DNA from: Nostoc sp. NMS7
Lineage (GTDB): Bacteria; Cyanobacteriota; Cyanobacteriia; Cyanobacteriales; Nostocaceae
Direction: 5' to 3'
Assembly (NCBI RefSeq): GCF_017115085.1
Contig: NZ_JABXKJ010000255.1
Coordinates: 1 to 64,000, forward strand
DNA: 64,000 nucleotides
The notes under the pieces are model-generated. The model was given only the letters and a program-made list of their open reading frames with translations, was not told the DNA's origin and ran no database searches. Positions 43,201 through 50,796 of the stretch are shown one piece after another. The position numbers and the translations under genes are program-made. The first letter of the stretch is position 1, and the number at the start of each line of letters is the position of its first letter.

Positions 43201-45247
43201 CTAAGTTATCAGCTTTGGTGCTGGTAGTCGGGTTATGTTTTGTTTGTTGATTGATGATATCCCAGTTTGAGTCTAAGCAAATTACATCAGCTTTGCGTTC
43301 GGCAAAGCCGCGCCGGAGGCGATCGCCTAGTTTGTCAACTAGTTTTTCTTGAGTCAAGACAACTGATAGCCCAGTATCTTCGAGCATAAAGTTTAAACGC
43401 TCTTGGGGATACTCTGGGTCGAGTGGCACATAAGCTCCACCTGCTTTGAGAATGCCTAAAATTCCCACAATCATGGAGAGCGAACGCTCTACACACAACC
43501 CAACCAGCACATCTGCTCTCACACCTAAAGACTGCAAGTAATGAGCCAACTGGTTAGCCTGAATGTTTAATTCATGGTAGGTAAGCTTTTGGTTGTCAAA
43601 CACCACCGCCACTGCATCGGGGGTGCGTTCAACCTGCTCCTCAAACAACTGATGAATACACTTATCCTGAGGATAATTCGCCTGGGTATTATTCCACTGC
43701 ATTAATAACTGATGCCGTTCTGGCTCAGTTAGCAAAGGCAATTCTCCAATTCTTTGGTCGGGATGAGCAGCAATTGCTGAGAGCATTGTCTGGAAATGAC
43801 CTGTCATCCTAGCGATTGTATCTGCCTGGAACAAATCGCTGTTATATTCCCACGAGCCAATTAATCCCTTTTGTATCTGCCAGATCGAGAGGCTCAAATC
43901 GAACTGAGATGTACCCCGCTCTAGCATCTCTGGAGTCAGACTAATATCAGGTAACTCTAAAGTATCGAGGGAGAAATTTTCCAAAACAAACATTACTTGA
44001 AACAAGGGATTATAGCCAAGAGAACGTTCTGGCTGTAGTGCTTCTACCACTTGCTCAAATGGTACGTCTTGGTGTGCATGGGCATCCCAAACAATAGAGC
44101 GAATTTGTTGGAGGAATTGAGAGAAACTAGGATTCTCTTCAATCTGAGTACGCAACACCAAGGTATTGACAAAACAGCCGATTAGTGGTTCTGTTTCTTG
44201 ATGATTGCGGTTAGCAAAAGGCGAACCGATACAAATATCATCTTGGCCACTGTAACGATGGAGTAAAATGCCAAAAGCTGCCAGCAAGGTCATAAATAAG
44301 GTGACACCTGACTTCTGGCTGAGGATTAATAGTTGAGAGGTTAAATGCTCTTCAATTTGAAATTTTTTGGTAGCACCAGAGAAAGTTTGGACTGGTGGCC
44401 GCGGATAATCCGTGGGCAACTCCAACAAAGGTGGTGCGTCAGCTAACTGCTGTTTCCAGTACTCAAGTTGCTTTTCTTGAACTTCTTTAGTTAACCATTT
44501 GCGTTGCCAGAGGGCAAAATCAGCGTATTGTATCGTTAACTCTGGTAAGGGATTTGGTTGCCCTTTAGTAAAAGCATGATAGAGGACTTCTAACTCTTTG
44601 AAGAATATTCCCATTGACCAGCCATCGGTAATGATGTGATGCATGGTCAAGATTAACAAGTGAGATTCTACTTCCTGGCGCAGTAGAGTGGCTCGCAACA
44701 AAGGAATACTATCCAAGTCAAAGGGTTTGCGAACCTCCTGAGTGACTATTTGTTGCAGTGAGGCTTCTGGTAAACCCTGCAAGTCTATCACAGGGATATT
44801 TATGGTGACAGTGGACACAATCGCCTGAAAAGGGATGCCCTCTCTCACAGCAAAGCTAGTTCGTAAAGCTTCATGACGGCGGATAATTTCGTTGATACTC
44901 TGTTCTAAGGCTGTCACTGAAAGCTTTCCAACAATCCGCAACTGGCAACTTTCATTGTAAAATGGGCTTTCTTTATCTAGTTGATAAAGAAACCACATCC
45001 TCTGTTGAGTAAAAGATAAAGGTAACTCCTCATCCCTAGAAACTGGCACTAAGGGGAAAGATAAGAATTGTGTAGCTGTTTGAGCTTCTTTGAGAAAAGC
45101 AAGGATTTCTGTTTTCCGTTCTTTAAGTTCCTGCTGTATGTCTACTGTCATTACTCCTTTAGGAGCGCGACAGCCAAGTTGATCTCCGTCAATCCAGATT
45201 TTTACGCCTTTTGTTTGCAGGTTAGCTAAAAACTGTTCTGTGATCAT
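37271..45247 (-). CDS. NRPS: docking-C-A-PCP-C-A(N-MT)-PCP, 2658 aa
   Basis: Two modules, placed directly after the loading protein. TubC_N-like docking domain (MITEQFLANLQTKGVKIW) 1-55. Module 1: C (HHIITDG) and A with code DAFFLGVTFK, read as a branched aliphatic residue (Ile or Val more than Leu); PCP near 1076. Module 2: C (HHIAADG), A with TSGSTG near 1756 and code DFWNIGMVHK for Thr, then an inserted SAM-dependent N-methyltransferase (LLEIGCGTGLLL near 2152) between A8 and A10, and PCP near 2596. N-methyl-Thr is predicted. Its start overlaps the previous gene by four bases (ATGA) and its stop overlaps the next start the same way, so translation is coupled. Three copies of a 24-bp dispersed repeat lie in frame in the methyltransferase-A region. 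Confidence 0.92.
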   Translation of the reverse strand: MITEQFLANLQTKGVKIWIDGDQLGCRAPKGVMTVDIQQELKERKTEILAFLKEAQTATQFLSFPLVPVSRDEELPLSFTQQRMWFLYQLDKESPFYNESCQLRIVGKLSVTALEQSINEIIRRHEALRTSFAVREGIPFQAIVSTVTINIPVIDLQGLPEASLQQIVTQEVRKPFDLDSIPLLRATLLRQEVESHLLILTMHHIITDGWSMGIFFKELEVLYHAFTKGQPNPLPELTIQYADFALWQRKWLTKEVQEKQLEYWKQQLADAPPLLELPTDYPRPPVQTFSGATKKFQIEEHLTSQLLILSQKSGVTLFMTLLAAFGILLHRYSGQDDICIGSPFANRNHQETEPLIGCFVNTLVLRTQIEENPSFSQFLQQIRSIVWDAHAHQDVPFEQVVEALQPERSLGYNPLFQVMFVLENFSLDTLELPDISLTPEMLERGTSQFDLSLSIWQIQKGLIGSWEYNSDLFQADTIARMTGHFQTMLSAIAAHPDQRIGELPLLTEPERHQLLMQWNNTQANYPQDKCIHQLFEEQVERTPDAVAVVFDNQKLTYHELNIQANQLAHYLQSLGVRADVLVGLCVERSLSMIVGILGILKAGGAYVPLDPEYPQERLNFMLEDTGLSVVLTQEKLVDKLGDRLRRGFAERKADVICLDSNWDIINQQTKHNPTTSTKADNLAYVMYTSGSTGQPKGVAVDHRAVNRLVINTNYIDIKPTDVIAQASNYAFDAATFEIWGALLHGARLVGVSKELALSPQDFAAFMRSQGISVLFLTTALFNQIAQEVPSAFNSLRHLLFGGEAVDPKWVKEVLKNGAPQRLLHVYGPTENTTFSSWYLVQDVPEDATTIPIGRAIANTQVYILDKNLQPVPVGLPGELYIGGAGLAQGYLHRPETTAEKFIEIELFDRVERVYKTGDLVRSLPDGNIEYIERIDNQVKIRGFRIELGEIETVLSQYPHVLASCAIAREDIPGDKRLVAYIVPQKEQTFTVSELRSFLKSKLPEYMVPSAIVILEGLPLTSNGKVDRHALPAPDLHSQLSDKYVAPRNQIEEILSGIWAQVLKVERVGIHDNFFELGGHSLLATQIISRIPEAFGTSLPLRSLFKSPTVAQLSEVISSELQTGSSLVLPAILPVSTRLDIPLSWAQERLWFLHHLEGESGAYTIPFAVSLEGNLNVKALQGAIEGIVRRHEVLRTRFEIKDDKPVQVIDPNINITLPVVERQNVADPWKQVEQLAIKEACKPFDLARDPMLRVKMWQVAQQEYVLLLVIHHIAADGWSIGLLIRELSAHYRAISTGNPVELPELSVQYADFTVWQRQWLTNQVLERQLSYWKQELAGAPPLLELPTDRPRPVIQTFQGGIERFQLDASLTSALRQISQESGSTLFMTLLAAFVVLMSRYSGQKDLVVGSPIANRNRKEIEELIGFFVNILPLRFDLSRELTFADLLTQVRQVTQNAYEHQDLPFEILVEQLQPERKLNRNPLVQVVFVLQNAPSSGWDLPGLSVEKMPWGLDAARFDLELNFWETQSGLEGYCCYSSDLFDGATIARMMQHFQNLLEAICLQYTSAIAANPQQPVALLPLLTQQERHQLLMEWNNTQVNYPQNKCIHQLFEEQVKRTPNAVAIVYGNQHLTYRQLNCRANQLAHYLRSLGVGADVLVGLCVERSLSMVVGLLGILKAGGAYLPLDPEYPQDRLSFMLEDAQVSLLLTQQQLVESLPKHQARVVCLDIDWEKIAQNNDSNLENTATPDNLAYVIYTSGSTGKPKGVLVNHSNVARLFAATNSWYNFSAKDVWTMFHSYAFDFSVWEIWGALLYGGRLVVVPYLVTRSPESFYELLCQEKVTILNQTPSAFRQLIQAEQSIATTGDLNLRLVIFGGEALELSSLQPWFEQHGDQMPQLVNMYGITETTVHVTYRPLSKADLNHTVSVIGRPIPDLQMYVLDEHKQLVPIGVPGEMYVGGEGVTRGYLNRPELTDERFISNPFSNYDKARLYKTGDKARYLPNGELEYLGRIDNQVKIRGFRIELGEIEVVLSQHPLVQESVVIIREDISGDKRTSAPLSTSLVAYLVPAVHQKTLPQQVAQWQTEYVSDWQMLYEQAYSQRSPSTDDLTFNITGWNSSYTRQPIPDGEMQEWVENTVSRILTDFPKRLLEIGCGTGLLLSRIAKHCQQYWGCDYSIAAIQHVEQICSTVDGLAHVRLLHQMADNFEGIPQGEFDTVILNSVVQYFPSVEYLLQVIEGGMNAIAQQGTLFVGDVRSLPLLEPYHAAVQLSQAAEDRTIEQWQRMVHQSVAVEEELVIDPSFFIALQTRFPQITWVEIQPKRGYAQNELTQFRYDVTLHVGANVQRTSVPWLNWQLDALSFTQIQHQLQQEQPELLGIRRVPNQRVQQALQIWQWLENPPAVETVSQLRQVLAQQPTVGVNPEQFCQLGQQLGYTVHLSWWESSQDGCYDVVFCRNNSTQTLALREAEVSDAQSAIAHFDCAQYKFWDSSAVTTKPWTDYTNNPLRGKLVQKLVPQVREYIQQKLPDYMVPQAFVVLNALPLTLNGKVDRRSLPSPDTATRSLSTGFVLPRTPIEAQLVRIWSQILGVESIGVKDNFFELGGHSLLATQVLSEINSAFGLDLSIQIMFESPTVAGIAEYIKVMDWATQNLPVKEVSVEIVEL
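37804..37827. repeat. 24-bp dispersed repeat inside the A(N-MT) region
   Basis: ACTTGTACTGAGCGCAG then TCGAAGT. On the coding strand it encodes HFDCAQYK. It lies 26 bases from a second copy in the opposite orientation. Confidence 0.75.
37854..37877. repeat. 24-bp dispersed repeat, inverted neighbour copy
   Basis: ACTTCGGCTTCTCTCAG then TGCAAGT, encoding TLALREAE in the synthetase frame. With the copy at 37804 it forms a loose 74-bp inverted repeat inside the gene. Confidence 0.6.
39071..39094. repeat. 24-bp dispersed repeat at the KRLVAY point of the Thr A-domain
   Basis: ACTTGTACTGAGCGGAG then CCGAAGT. It is inserted at the same A-domain position as the 19083 and 22365 copies but in the other orientation, so the added residues differ (TSAPLSTS within GDKR...LVAYL). 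Confidence 0.8.
39588..40276. repeat. 689-bp identical segment in Thr A-domain (copy 2)
   Basis: Partner of 34813-35501. This copy belongs to the module whose A domain carries an N-methyltransferase rather than an FkbM enzyme. Confidence 0.9.
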
Positions 45248-48200
45248 ATCCTTACTTCCTCATATTCTTCTGCGATCGCCTCAATAGATCCACTCTTGTC
45301 CTGAGTTATCCCTATAATCGCCTCAATACTTTGGGCTAAACTGGCGATCGTCGGCGCTCTAAATAAACGCTGTAGAGACAACTCTAGAGAGAAATCTTCG
45401 CGTAACCGAGAAATCACTTGGCCAGCTAAGAGAGAATTGCCCCCTAACTCAAAAAAGTTGTCATTAATGCTTAAAGGTGGTAATTTCAGCACCTGCTGCC
45501 AACATTGAGCAATTTTTAGCTCTATCTCGTTGCGTGGTTCTATCCGCTCCCTAATTTCCTGAGTGTTAATTCCCCCAATTAAGCGATTGTGATCAATTTC
45601 GCCGTTTTCGAGACAAGGCATTTGGGGCAGTTGTACTAAGTTGCAGGTGCTGGAAGTTCCAAAGCAATCTTGCACTTGCAAGTCTGGTAATTGAATAATC
45701 TCGTTACTACTGGCAGTGAAATAAGCAGTTAACTTCTGTAAATTAAAGGCTGACGACTGCCAACGTTGAATGTTTTGGTTGCTGCCATCCAAACCTATCA
45801 ATAGATGCGTTTGCTGATGTTGTAAACTGGCAAGCATGGAAGATATTGCTTGGGAGGAAGACATCACATAGAAGCCTTTGGCACGGATCAGATTCTTCAT
45901 CTGATATCCTTGACTCATCCCTGTCTCATCCCACATACTCCAAGCAAAACAATAGCTTGCTAATTCACTCTGGGAATTTTGGTAATAAGAAAAGCGATCG
46001 AGAAAACTATTGGCAGCAGCATAAGCACCAACAGCCGTGCCTCCAAAAAAACCGTGTGCTGAAGAAAAGTGGATAAAAATGCTGCCCTTCTTGTCTTTTA
46101 CCAATTGGTGCAACGCCCAAGCACCCAACACCTTGGGACGAAGTATTGCTGATAAGTTTTCCTGAGTCCCTTCAAGTACAAGCTGTTCATGGAGAGTGCC
46201 GGCTAAATGGATTATTCCATCTAGGTTCTTACCCCATTGAGATTTAGCTTTTTCAACTATTATCTGCAATTGTTTCCAGTCACAGATGTCAATAGCTTCG
46301 TAAATTACCTCTCCTCCAAGCTGTTCTAGTTCCTGATAAGCTTTGAGCCGTTGTATAATAGTGTCTGTTTTGTCTTGATTAGCATTCCAAGTACTTTTAT
46401 CTGGTAGAGGAGTTTTGCCGACCAACAGTAACCGAGCTTGGTAATGTTTCAGCAAATACCGCGCAATTTCAATACCTATACCACCGAGTCCTCCGCTAAT
46501 TAAATAAGTTGCTCCTCGCTTGAAGCTGACTGGGGATTTAGGTTTGTTAGTCCAATCAACTTTTTCTAGACGAGGAACTAAACGCTGCCCATTCCTGTAG
46601 GCTACCTCTCGTTCTTTAGAGGAAACTTGCATTTCTTGTAAGATATAAGCTCCATTTGTTTCAACTTCAGTGAAAGGCAAATCAATGTGACAACAGTTCA
46701 ACCAAGGTAATTCTTGAGGAATGGTTTTCAGAAGCCCTAATACTGCTGATTTCTCGTAAGCTATTGGGTCAGATGAGGAAATGGACTGGATATGACTGGA
46801 AATAAATGATAATTGCACCGAATGGTCAAAACCTTGAACTTTGGCTAAAGCTTGAGCTAGGAACAATAGACTAAATATTCCATTTTCTTGTGCTTGTTCG
46901 AGAGCATCCAAGCTTTTGACTTCGCCGCTATATCGGTCATAAGTCCATAGGTGAAGTATTTGTTCGATGATTATGTTATCTGCTGCCAACGATTGGAGTA
47001 ATAGTTGGTAGTCCTTGGATTGTCCTGGAGCGATCGTGTAGCTTGAGCGATTAATTTTACAAAAATCTTCTCCGGGTGAAACATTTATATATGATAGGTT
47101 ATGCTCTGATAATATCTGACATAAATATGCCCCTAAGCCGAATGAATCTATAAATACTAGAGTGGAATTAATAACAGTTAAAGAAGAATTAAAAGTAATG
47201 GGATTTTTGGGCTGCCATACTTGACGGTAAAACCAGTCGGGAATGGTATTGGCGTTACCCAGTAATATATCAATTCGTTTAATAATGGATTGAAATTCAC
47301 CTGTTTTGAGGCGCTGACTCAGTTGCGATCGCTGGATTTTACCAATGGCGGTTTTAGGAATAATTTCTTGGTCTACTGGAATTAGATAATCTGGGTTTAT
47401 TCCCACCTTGTTGACAATAGAAGTGCGAATTTCCTTAAGCAGAGTTGCTAAATTGCCATCATCAGAAAGAGAAGTATTGAAAAAGATAGCTAGTTGATCA
47501 GTATTAATTCCTGGTTGTCTCACTGCACAGGCAGCTGTATAAGAGACTTCTACTCCTTTAACTTCTTCAACGGCAGCTTCGATTTCGTGACAGTAGTAGT
47601 TGAGTCCATTGATGATAATTACATCTTTCTGCCGTCCAGTAATAGTTAAACGCCCTTGATGGAGAAATCCTAAATCTCCGGTATTAAACCAATCATCGGC
47701 AGTAAAAACTTCTTGGTTTGCCTGTGGATTCTGATAGTAACCACTAGTAACAGATGCACCTTTTACTTGTAAACGACCAATCGTATTTTCTGTCACTATC
47801 TGTTCGTTTTCATCAACAATACGCAGTGAAGCACCAGCAATTGGGGAGCCAAGTTCTACAAATAAAGTGTCATCTGATGAAGTTTCTAGAGAAAAGCTAT
47901 CAGAGTAAGTAATACCAGAAGAGGTTTCGCTCATCCCAAAGGCTGGATGAATCGCATTCGTTGGTAAACCATAACGGCGAAGCAGCCTTAAAAAACTCCT
48001 GGCTATCTTAGTGACAATGGGTTCTCCAGCGTTGATTATAAAACGCATCGACGATAAATCCCAATGTTTTTGGTTAATCTCAATTGCGCGATACCGCAGG
48101 TCGCCAAGGGCATCGCAGATTAGCGAAAAGGCAAAATTAGGTGCCCAACTAATCGTAGTTTGATGTTTATCAATCAAATCTAGCCACAACAGAGGATTTT

Positions 48201-49527
48201 GCACAATCAAGTTAGTGGGTACATGGATTTGCTGACAACCTAAGTCAACAGCCATAATGCTCAAGGAAACTAGCGCACCCACATGATCCAGAGGCATCCA
48301 GTTTAAAATGCTTTCCTGATTGCAAAAATTGCCCAACAAAACTAAGCCACCCGTCATACTCAATAAATTGCGATGATTTAGCATCACACATTTGGGTATA
48401 CCAGTGCTGCCAGAAGTCAAAAACAAAATCGCTAAATCTTCTGGCTGACTTTGATGCAAGTTGAAATCCGCTTCGCACTCACGCAACTTCTCAACAGTTG
48501 CAACTTGAAAGTTTTCTAAATTCAGAAACTTTGATAAGTCATCAATATTGGAAGCTAAAGAAGCGTTGGTTAGTACAAGGGGTTTACCCAGCATCTGCCA
48601 AGTGTTTTGAAGTTTGCTGGCGATAGTATTAGCTAGTTCGTATGTCGGGGCGATGGATATTGGCACTGGAACAAAGCCCCCCAGCACACAACCCCAAAAA
48701 GCACAGAGAAAATCTTGGTTGTTTTCTAGTTGAAAAATTACTTGATCTTGCGGCTTGAGTCCTAGCTTTCTGAATCCAGCTAAAATTCGTTGAGCATCTT
48801 GCCATAATTCTCCATAAGATTGAACTTTTTCACTACTATCAAACTGAATGTAGATGATACCTTGAGTCGAATGTTTAGCAGCTCGTTGTAGTAATTCTTT
48901 TAAAGTTTTAGGAGCATGTTCGGAGTATTGCAGTGGTTCCCCGTGACTAATAGCTAGCTTTTTTGACGAGAACACTTTCTTGTTTTCTATCTTCTGACTA
49001 AGTATAGTTGCTCGTACCTTTTGCTGGCTATCTTCAGAGGTGAGCGTCAAAGACGTTGCTAGATACATTGCTTGAGTGTTGCCTAGCAAATCCTGTAAGT
49101 GGACAGGAGGAATACTTGTAATCAAGGGTTCAACAACCACCGCAACACGCTCAATTTCTGGCAATGACTCTAATTGCTCCTCTATGCAATGCATTAATTC
49201 AGAGTCAATAGCTTCTAAGCTGGCTAGAGTAACTTCATCTACCTGCCCTTGATCTGTTAGGGGTATAGTGGAGACTGGTACGAGTGCTGTGGGTATTAAT
49301 TCGCTAGGCAGAATGGTTTGCAGGTGAGATAACAATTGTTCTGGTGCAAATAAGCTTGATGGAACTATATAGGCAACTAATTCCTGCTTTAGCTTTTCTG
49401 TTTCTCTTTTTATAACTACACAATCATCTACAGTTAAACTCGATCGAATAGCAACTTCTATTTCTCTGTATGTAAAACTTTTATTACTTAAATTTGCTAA
49501 AACTTTACTAGAATTATCTAACTGCAT
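45244..49527 (-). CDS. Loading module: A-like (AerA type)-KR-PCP, 1427 aa
   Basis: First protein of the line. Residues about 200-750 are an acyl-activating domain (LFLTSGSTGIPKCVML near 371, NWMPLDHVGALVSLSI, RLTITGRQKDVIIINGLNYY) of the kind that starts aeruginosin and spumigin synthetases and activates an alpha-keto acid such as an arylpyruvate. A ketoreductase follows (YLISGGLGGIGIEIARYLL near 1009, HFSSAHGFFGG, AYAAANSFLDRF), then a PCP (FFELGGNSLLAG near 1359). The keto acid would be reduced on the line to an alpha-hydroxy starter. Residues about 25-125 look like a leftover C-terminal part of an ordinary A domain (ELVAYIVPS, then TIPLTDQGQVDEVTL). An acyl-CoA-ligase starter with another acid is the alternative. 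It begins the operon 170-200 bases after a repeat array. Confidence 0.88.
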   Translation of the reverse strand: MQLDNSSKVLANLSNKSFTYREIEVAIRSSLTVDDCVVIKRETEKLKQELVAYIVPSSLFAPEQLLSHLQTILPSELIPTALVPVSTIPLTDQGQVDEVTLASLEAIDSELMHCIEEQLESLPEIERVAVVVEPLITSIPPVHLQDLLGNTQAMYLATSLTLTSEDSQQKVRATILSQKIENKKVFSSKKLAISHGEPLQYSEHAPKTLKELLQRAAKHSTQGIIYIQFDSSEKVQSYGELWQDAQRILAGFRKLGLKPQDQVIFQLENNQDFLCAFWGCVLGGFVPVPISIAPTYELANTIASKLQNTWQMLGKPLVLTNASLASNIDDLSKFLNLENFQVATVEKLRECEADFNLHQSQPEDLAILFLTSGSTGIPKCVMLNHRNLLSMTGGLVLLGNFCNQESILNWMPLDHVGALVSLSIMAVDLGCQQIHVPTNLIVQNPLLWLDLIDKHQTTISWAPNFAFSLICDALGDLRYRAIEINQKHWDLSSMRFIINAGEPIVTKIARSFLRLLRRYGLPTNAIHPAFGMSETSSGITYSDSFSLETSSDDTLFVELGSPIAGASLRIVDENEQIVTENTIGRLQVKGASVTSGYYQNPQANQEVFTADDWFNTGDLGFLHQGRLTITGRQKDVIIINGLNYYCHEIEAAVEEVKGVEVSYTAACAVRQPGINTDQLAIFFNTSLSDDGNLATLLKEIRTSIVNKVGINPDYLIPVDQEIIPKTAIGKIQRSQLSQRLKTGEFQSIIKRIDILLGNANTIPDWFYRQVWQPKNPITFNSSLTVINSTLVFIDSFGLGAYLCQILSEHNLSYINVSPGEDFCKINRSSYTIAPGQSKDYQLLLQSLAADNIIIEQILHLWTYDRYSGEVKSLDALEQAQENGIFSLLFLAQALAKVQGFDHSVQLSFISSHIQSISSSDPIAYEKSAVLGLLKTIPQELPWLNCCHIDLPFTEVETNGAYILQEMQVSSKEREVAYRNGQRLVPRLEKVDWTNKPKSPVSFKRGATYLISGGLGGIGIEIARYLLKHYQARLLLVGKTPLPDKSTWNANQDKTDTIIQRLKAYQELEQLGGEVIYEAIDICDWKQLQIIVEKAKSQWGKNLDGIIHLAGTLHEQLVLEGTQENLSAILRPKVLGAWALHQLVKDKKGSIFIHFSSAHGFFGGTAVGAYAAANSFLDRFSYYQNSQSELASYCFAWSMWDETGMSQGYQMKNLIRAKGFYVMSSSQAISSMLASLQHQQTHLLIGLDGSNQNIQRWQSSAFNLQKLTAYFTASSNEIIQLPDLQVQDCFGTSSTCNLVQLPQMPCLENGEIDHNRLIGGINTQEIRERIEPRNEIELKIAQCWQQVLKLPPLSINDNFFELGGNSLLAGQVISRLREDFSLELSLQRLFRAPTIASLAQSIEAIIGITQDKSGSIEAIAEEYEEVRI

Positions 49528-49663
49528 TAGCTTCTATTTTAAACTTCAATCTTACTATTAATTAAAATTATTACTAATTTGGAAGCGGAATCATAATATC
49601 TTTGTAATTATCCAGTAGATATATCAAGTAGATAATCCCAGTTTTTTAAATAAAACGCAATAG

Positions 49664-49731
49664 CAGTTAAGACATTTAAGAAACCAGTCAATAAACCAGT
49701 TAAGAAAGTTAAGAAAGTTAAGAAAGTTAAG
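49664..49731 (-). promoter_or_regulatory. 9-bp-period CTTAA direct-repeat array upstream of the NRPS operon
   Basis: On the gene strand: three tandem CTTAACTTT units plus CTTAAC, then about 24 bases, then CTTAAATGT CTTAACTGC at the same 9-bp step. The order and spacing are the same, within one base, as upstream of the microviridin precursor gene. It lies 137-204 bases before the start codon of the loading module. The rest of 49528-50216 is AT-rich, and I saw no gene in it. Confidence 0.6.
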
Positions 49732-50216
49732 TGATAGATATTTAAAATATTTACTGAATCATAATTCAGTACGATTTAGTAAGGCTCAAAGTTTTGTAAG
49801 TTAGGAATTCTAATCAAGACTAAAAATAAACTGTCAGTAAATCGCAAAGACTTGTTGCTGTTGTCCCCAATGATACAAAGCAATGATTTGCTAAAAGCAA
49901 CGCCAGACAGCGATACTGCAACGCTAACAATCTCAACCTAGATTTATCAAATCTCAATATAACAACGCCATGAAGAGGAAGTAAGTGCAGTGATTTAGAA
50001 AGCTCGACATATAGCATAAAACTTAGGAATCAGCTATTTTCTGAGAGTGATAAAACAGAGCGATACCATCAGTTAATCCAAGGAAAGATAAAACAGTTAA
50101 AACTTAAATTATAGTAAAAATAATGGAAATAATAGTTAAATAATATCATAACATTCTTGCGTTTAAATATAGTATCGGTTACAAAATTCTAAGTATCCCT
50201 ATTTATAATAATTGAC

Positions 50217-50651
50217 TTGACTATGAGATATCAAGTCGGTGTTAGCCTTAAGTATGATGACTCAGCAATTAAATTATGTGACTTTCAATCACATGAAGCT
50301 ATGCCCCTGCTTGAAGGTTTAGAAGAACTAGTCAGCCAGGCACAGGCAATATTGCTGCATATTATTCATTGGACAAGAGGACAGCCGTTTCTCACGCAAA
50401 AGCTTTGTCAGTTAGTTGTGCAAGTTGCTTTGGAAAGTTATAAAGGAACGATTGCTATACCGAACGGTACTGAAGGATATTGGGTAGAACAATTGGTGCG
50501 ATCGCGCATTATTCAACATTGGGAATTCCAAGATGAACCTCAACATCTCCGTACCATAAGAGATCGCTTACTTTTTGACGAACACAAAGCAGGAAAGTTA
50601 TTAAAAATTTATCAACAGGTGTGTGTTTACTATCAAGCTAATATAATGTAA
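50217..50651 (+). pseudogene. AAA-like (AAA_35 type) ATPase, internally deleted fragment, 144 aa
   Basis: The first residues (MRYQVGVSLKYDD) are the typical start of cyanobacterial AAA-like proteins (MRYQVGGSLxxDDPTY). The rest is the end of that domain: WTRGQPFLTQKLCQLV, WVEQLVRSRIIQHWEFQDEPQHLRTIRD and LKIYQQV. The P-loop and everything between are missing, a deletion of very roughly 250 residues, and the WD40 or other C-terminal part is also absent. The frame is intact, so a short protein could be made, but no ATP site remains. A second copy of the same N-terminus lies at 53869. Confidence 0.75.
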
Positions 50652-50796
50652 CTTAGTTTATTAGAGTTCCTATGGATTTTACGAAAAATGAAAGAAGAGT
50701 GTATCAAAAATTGCTACGTTAAATTCCAGTTTCAGTAGAAAAATAGAAAAAATTATTGCTTGTGACACTCATTTATAATAAATACCTGTAACGGCA

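Noticed and set aside
14766-49527. Calling the cluster aeruginosin, nostopeptolide or epoxyketone
   Set aside because: The starter resembles AerA, the Pro code resembles one seen in nostopeptolide, and the Leu-ketide resembles epoxyketone logic. The whole module order fits none, and typical tailoring genes are missing.
49820-50017. 65-codon minus-strand frame rich in Leu upstream of the NRPS operon
   Set aside because: No ribosome site and no family resemblance. The repeat array lies between it and the operon.
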